NCBI GenBank assembly: GCA_034769895.1
Contig: CM068373.1
Span: 280,705,158 to 280,769,157 of the forward strand
Source of the DNA: Magicicada septendecula
Lineage: Eukaryota; Arthropoda; Insecta; Hemiptera; Cicadidae
Direction of reading: 5' to 3'
DNA: 64,000 nt
Part shown: piece by piece, positions 59,669 through 64,000 of the stretch
Layout: the number at the start of each line of letters is the position of its first letter
Position numbering within the stretch: position 1 is the first letter of the stretch
Made by a program: the position numbers and the translations under genes
The notes under the pieces: generated by a model
What the model was told of the DNA's origin: nothing
The model's input: the letters and a program-made list of their open reading frames with translations, nothing else
Databases searched by the model: none

Positions 59669-60741
59669 TACAGTAGAGCATCGATTATCAGAACATCTAT
59701 TAACTGAACTATCTATTATCCGAACTCAATAAAAGTACATTTATGTACTGTACTATACAGTAATGTACTGGATACAGTACAGCACATGTAGGCGTATTAG
59801 ATATTTATTAAACATAGAAAATTGTATACTATACATTGTATTACAGTACTGCACAGTAATAAATTAATGCTGGAGCTATACAGCCTTAAAATCGATAAAC
59901 ACACTTGCATCAACAAACTTCCATAAACACATTTACAATTAATTGATAAACAAACTGTGTCAACGGAAGTCTCTGTCACTGAATGCCTGAGTCACCGATG
60001 ACATCATTCAACATCAGTCTACCATACCGGCTCTTGTTCAGTTTGCAGGTGTTGGTAGGCTGAGTTACGTTAGTGCATTCATTAGTTGCTGTTCTTTTTA
60101 CTTTAACTGCTTTACAATGTCTGCAAAAAGAAAGAGTGTAGTGCTGTCAATAAACGATAAACTTAAAATTATTGATCATCTGAAGAAAGGAGAAACAGCT
60201 AGCACATAGGCTTCTGAATTTACCATTGGTATCAACGATTACTGACATTAAAAAAGTGAACTTACACTAATCTCTTACAGTGGTAAACTAGAATCTTTGG
60301 AAGGTGCTACTTCCAGAAAAACTATGAAAATAGATGAAAATAAAAACTTAGATTGTGCAGTGTACGTACACATGGTTTGTGCAACAAAGAAGCAAGGGTG
60401 AACCTGTATCAGAGCCTATCATCTGTAAGAAGGCACTTATAATAAACAAAAAACGAGGCGATCCACACTTTAAAACTATGACCGGCTGGTTGCAAAAATT
60501 CAAATCGAGACATGGTATACGACTGCTAGATATTTCAGGCGAAAAACTTCTAATTTTGAAAGTGCTGATAATTTTAAGAAATGATTTTTGATTATTATGA
60601 AAGAAAAAGGGTACAACACTGAAAATATCTACATGCTGATGAGTCTGGGCTTCACTGGAAAGCACTTCCAAAAAAGACATTAGTGTTAACAAAGTAAAAA
60701 TATGCTTTTGGGTTCAAAGTTAATAAAGAATGCGTTACAAT

Positions 60742-63700
60742 TAGGGTTTGCAATCCCGCATTCCCGCATGCTTTTGAGACCTGCGGGATTTCTTGAACAA
60801 TAAATTTGTACTTATACATCCATCCATCGATGTAGCTATATATTCGTACTCTGTGGCTCGGACGTCACTAGTGCGCTTCACGTGTCGCGACAGTTTCGCA
60901 TGTATCTCTCCCTTCCCCGGTACCTGTATCGAACAAATGAATCGATTGAGCGAGTAGTTTCTTTCAGTCATTTTCTTGCCGGCGCCGGTCTAGTCAATCA
61001 TTCAAACAAATATCGCTCATTCGTTGTTTATTTTCGAACGTAAAGTACCTAGTCGTAAAGTGTTTGTGGTTTGTTATGTAAGTAATAAAAATGTTATATT
61101 TTATACTTATTTAACTATTAGTTTACAAGTTTTATTGTACTATAATATTGGTGTAGTCTGTAGTATATTTTCGCAAATTCATACGCTCAACCTAACACAC
61201 ATAACCCCATCTTTCTTCAACTTAAGTGTTCCTATTTTTTTATTAAATTAATTTTACATAAGGATACAAATGTTACGCAATTTTTTTAAATTTTGACGTC
61301 TTATTCTACAGGTACAAATAGCCAAACATGTCATACGAAGCAGGTAAACGTGAGAAAGATATTTGGAATTATTTCGTAAAAACAGGTGAAAGTGCGAGAT
61401 GTTCTATGTGCAATAACATTTTGAAAATAAGTCAACGATCGACGAAAGGTTTGAAGTATCATTTGAAGTCTAAACATTGCATAGATTTAGAAACTTCTAG
61501 AACTCAAGCATCCGTACAACCACGACCATCAACTTCAAAAGATGACTCAATAAAAATGGTTGATCGTCGATGTGATGTCGAAGATCCAAACATACCAAAG
61601 AAAAAGGCCAAAACAATTAATATTATTGATACCTATTTAATCAAAGAGCACTCTAAAGAGTATATGATATCTAGAATGGTGGCAAAAGACGGCCTATCTT
61701 TCAGTTGTCTCTGCACTTCTGAAGATTTAAGATATTTATTTTCGAAAAGCGGGTTTAGTCTACCTACATCTCCTAATACTATAAAATCGATTGTTGAACA
61801 TTTCTCAGAAACAGTTAAAGCTGACATCATTAAGAAACTACAAAATCTTAAAATACATGGACAAAAATTTTCTTTGACTTTCGATGAATGGACGTCTATA
61901 AAAAATCAAAGATATTTGAACGTGAATGTACATCATATAGGGACACATTTTAATCTCGTGTTGATTCGAATCCACGGCTCTTGCAACGCAGAACATTGCA
62001 TCCATTTAGTCAAAATACATTTAGAGAAATTTGGTCTCCATCTTGATACTGATATTATCGGAATTTCTACTGACGGTGCGAGTGTCATGAAGAAAGTTGG
62101 CAGATTGATGCCTTGCTACCAACAACTATGTTTTGCACATGGTATTCAACTTGCAGTTGTTGATACTTTATACAAAAAAAATATACCTAGCAAGGAATCG
62201 GAAGTATGCCATTTACTTCAAAATGAGGAAGTAGCCGCACCTGATTACTCAGATGATGATGATACAAGCGATGATGAGACAAGTGAGGAGCAGGTCTTGA
62301 CTGCTACTCATTTAGAGCAGTCTCCCGCAGAACTGATACCCAGTTACAAAGATTTTATTAATAAAGTGAGAAAGGTTGTAAAGATTTAAAAAAAATCTCC
62401 AACTAAAGATGCTTGCTTGCAGAAATATGTACGAGAAGATCTCGGAAAAGAACTGAGCTTAATCCTAGACTACAAGACCAGGTGGAGTAGCCTGTATAAT
62501 ATGTTGGAGCGTTTTCATGTTCTCAAAGGGTGCATAAGCAAAGCTTTAATTGACGAAGGAACTGAGATAAAATTCTCTGACGAAGAATGGACCAAGCTCA
62601 AGGAATTGACTCTTAGTTTGCAGCCGGTTAAACTGGGCATTGAAGTCTTGTGCAGAAGAGATTAGACGCTTTTAATGGCTGATACAACTCTTCGATTCAT
62701 ATTGAAAAAGTTGGATAAGCAACAAGGTGAGGTGAGCGCTGATCTAGCCACTGCTCTTTGAGTAAGAATCAAAGAGCGTCGGATCGTTTTGTCTGGAATA
62801 ATTCTCTACCTACATAATCCAAAGAAGTACGCGAGCTATCTAAACACCCCAGATGACACATTTCCAGTTCCTAAAAAGAGTTGTGTTTGTCTTGAAACTA
62901 AAAAGATTTGTGAGAGAATGTTGACTTTGGACAAAAATATAGATGCTAAGGCGGAAAGTTCAGAAGATGAAGAAAGTAGCATAGAAGTAAATTTATCGCT
63001 TCAAGAAGAATTAGAAATGCAATTAAATAAAGAAAAAAAGGATGCTTGCAGTGTAAATATGGATGAAAGAGGTAAACATTTTGAAAAAAATATTAAGACT
63101 GAGATGACTGAATATGAATGTAGTAGAATAAAAGGCAAATACTTATCCCTTGTTCATGAATATTTGAACACTATAACTCCTACAAGCGTAGAAGCAGAAA
63201 GGGCTTTTTCTGCAGCCGGATATATCTGCAGTTCTATAAGAAGTAGGCTGGGAGACAAAACATTAGACACTATATGTTTTTTGCGCTCTTATTTTCAGAA
63301 AAAGATATAACTTTTTTATTTTTGTTGTAAAGATATTTTGTGATTTAGTTTTATGTAACTCACGTAACTTAATACGTACCTATTATATGTTACCGGTATG
63401 GAACTATTTTGTTTAGTTGATTAGAGATTATACAGTGTTTTGATTTATTTTAGACCGGATAAACGGGACCAGGAAGACTAATAATTTTCGATGTTAAGTA
63501 AATAATAGTTACAAACGGTCTCGTAAGTAAATTAGTTACAATAAGTTTAATTCATATTATATAAAAATGATTCTGTGTTTGAATTTTTGTTTATTTGTCA
63601 CATACAAAGAAAGGCTTATGTTGGATTTGATTAAATAAAAATAATAGAAGATTATGGCTCTCTTATTACCTTTAAATTTGCATGAATGAAAAATTTTATG

Positions 63701-63784
63701 GAAATACTGCGGGATCCAGCGGGAATGGCTAATTTCCCGCGAAATTCCTGCGGGAAAATAAAGTTTGCGGGATTGCAAACCCGA
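60742..63784 (+). mobile_element. hAT DNA transposon (3043 bp), nearly complete
   Basis: Terminal inverted repeats TAGGGTTTGCAATCCCGC (left) and TCGGGTTTGCAATCCCGC (right, minus strand) match at 17 of 18 bases. They are flanked by the exact 8-bp duplication GTTACAAT (60734-60741 and 63785-63792), the hAT size. The subterminal parts carry several CCCGC/GCGGG words on both sides, possible transposase-binding sites. One transposase frame lies between. The high match of its ends and the single reading frame suggest recent activity. Confidence 0.93.
61328..63310 (+). pseudogene. hAT transposase with BED zinc finger, three in-frame stops
   Basis: One frame runs from ATG 61328 to TAA 63310 (about 660 residues) and is interrupted only by stops at 62387, 62663 and 62759, with no frameshift. 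Order: BED finger (DIWNYFVKTGESARCSMCNN ending HLKSKH, residues 12-55), a helical linker, catalytic core with LTFDEWTSI (first Asp), ISTDGASVMKKVG (second Asp) and CFAHGIQLAVVD, an acidic part, WSSLYNMLERF, and the C-terminal dimerisation domain SVEAERAFSAAGYICSSIRS with the catalytic Glu. It resembles the transposases from which ZBED host genes arose. The stops make it inactive unless read through. Confidence 0.92.
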
Positions 63785-64000
63785 GTTACAATTGTGATGT
63801 GCGCAAATGCAAGTGGTTCCCACAGATTAAAATTGGGTTAAAATTGACTGTTATAGGGAAATCTAAGAAACCTAGATGTTTCAAGTACATTAATATGAAG
63901 TTAATTAATTACAACAAAAAATTGCGTGGATAAAGTTTGAAAATTTTACTAAATGGTTTAATGATGTGTTTGTCCCTGCAGTAAAAAAAAGAAAAGCGGA

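Larger units (their letters stand above)
59671..64000 (+). mobile_element. Second pogo/Tigger transposon, split by a hAT; runs off the window
   Basis: Begins CAGTAGAGCATCGATTATCA after TA (59669-59670), a Tigger-type terminus, with further ATTATC words inside. The transposase frame begins at ATG 60117. The hAT element (60742-63784) sits in the catalytic part. After its 8-bp duplication the same protein resumes at 63793. The 3' end lies beyond the window. Confidence 0.85.
60117..64000 (+). pseudogene. Tigger transposase (CENP-B/DDE_1), interrupted
   Basis: The N-terminus MSAKRKSVVLSINDKLKIID is the CENP-B-type helix-turn-helix, with an in-frame stop 30 residues in. The second DNA-binding domain follows (EPVSEPIICKKALIIN, FKSRHGIRLLDISGEK; about 60400-60545), then NTENIYMLMSLGFTGK, where the first catalytic Asp of the usual NADESGLHWK is damaged. 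The hAT interrupts at TIV (60741). From 63793 the sequence reads CANASGSHRLKL, KKPRCFKYINMK and FENFTKWFNDVFVPAVKK to the window edge. Several stops and frameshifts are present, so it is dead. Confidence 0.85.

Overview
This window is arthropod-type (most likely insect) nuclear DNA: AT-rich and built almost entirely of transposable elements nested in one another. The only candidate host gene is one C2H2 zinc-finger array. The insect call is an inference from the mix of element families (Helitron, mariner, pogo/Tigger, hAT, PIF/Harbinger, several Ty3/gypsy-type LTR families, LINEs and a parvovirus-type phospholipase domain). I cannot name the species. No rRNA, tRNA or CRISPR array was seen. Layout from left to right. 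1-2040: 5' end of a gypsy-type LTR element (A, minus strand), apparently inserted in the 3' part of another one. 2041-9944: that second gypsy-type element (B, minus strand), with a degenerate tandem-repeat tail, pol, gag and 5' LTR. 11228-28740: a Helitron on the minus strand whose Rep-helicase gene is split by a 1.25 kb solo-LTR-like insert (F, 11829-13075). Its tandemly repeated 5' end is split by a second LTR-like insert (D, 17589-28385), which itself contains a complete LTR element (C, 17670-24318). 29337-37000: a dispersed repeat, then the end of a Tc1/IS630-type transposase gene split by another complete LTR element (G, 31128-36973). 37395-38254: a deleted Harbinger. 38678-40678: a pogo/Tigger element. 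41420-48520: the zinc-finger array, split by a third complete LTR element (H, 43140-48344). 48946-51753: a second long LTR-like insert (E). 53-59 kb: three LINE fragments, a mariner fragment, a second copy of the dispersed repeat, and a fossil fragment of a parvovirus-type capsid phospholipase domain. 59671 to the window end: a second pogo/Tigger element split by a nearly readable hAT transposon (60742-63784). The point of most interest is the trio C, G and H. These are separate families by sequence, yet share one plan. Each has 1.1-1.3 kb LTRs beginning TGTRRCGG, 4-bp target duplications, and a lysine-tRNA-type or related primer site. Each carries a single coiled-coil ORF (motif STP near the start; C and G end in FDDGG, H in a related form) and no protease, reverse transcriptase or integrase. 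A 1-2.4 kb AT-rich spacer follows, then a 300 bp GC-rich block ending in a hairpin that abuts the polypurine tract. The hairpin shows a compensatory base-pair change between C and G/H, which argues for a conserved RNA structure. I read them as coiled-coil-ORF-only, non-autonomous LTR retrotransposons that depend on enzymes made elsewhere. Six LTR-type inserts (C, D, E, F, G, H) carry exact 4-bp target duplications, so the relative order of insertion can be read directly: Helitron, then D, then C; zinc-finger array, then H; transposase gene, then G; Tigger, then hAT.
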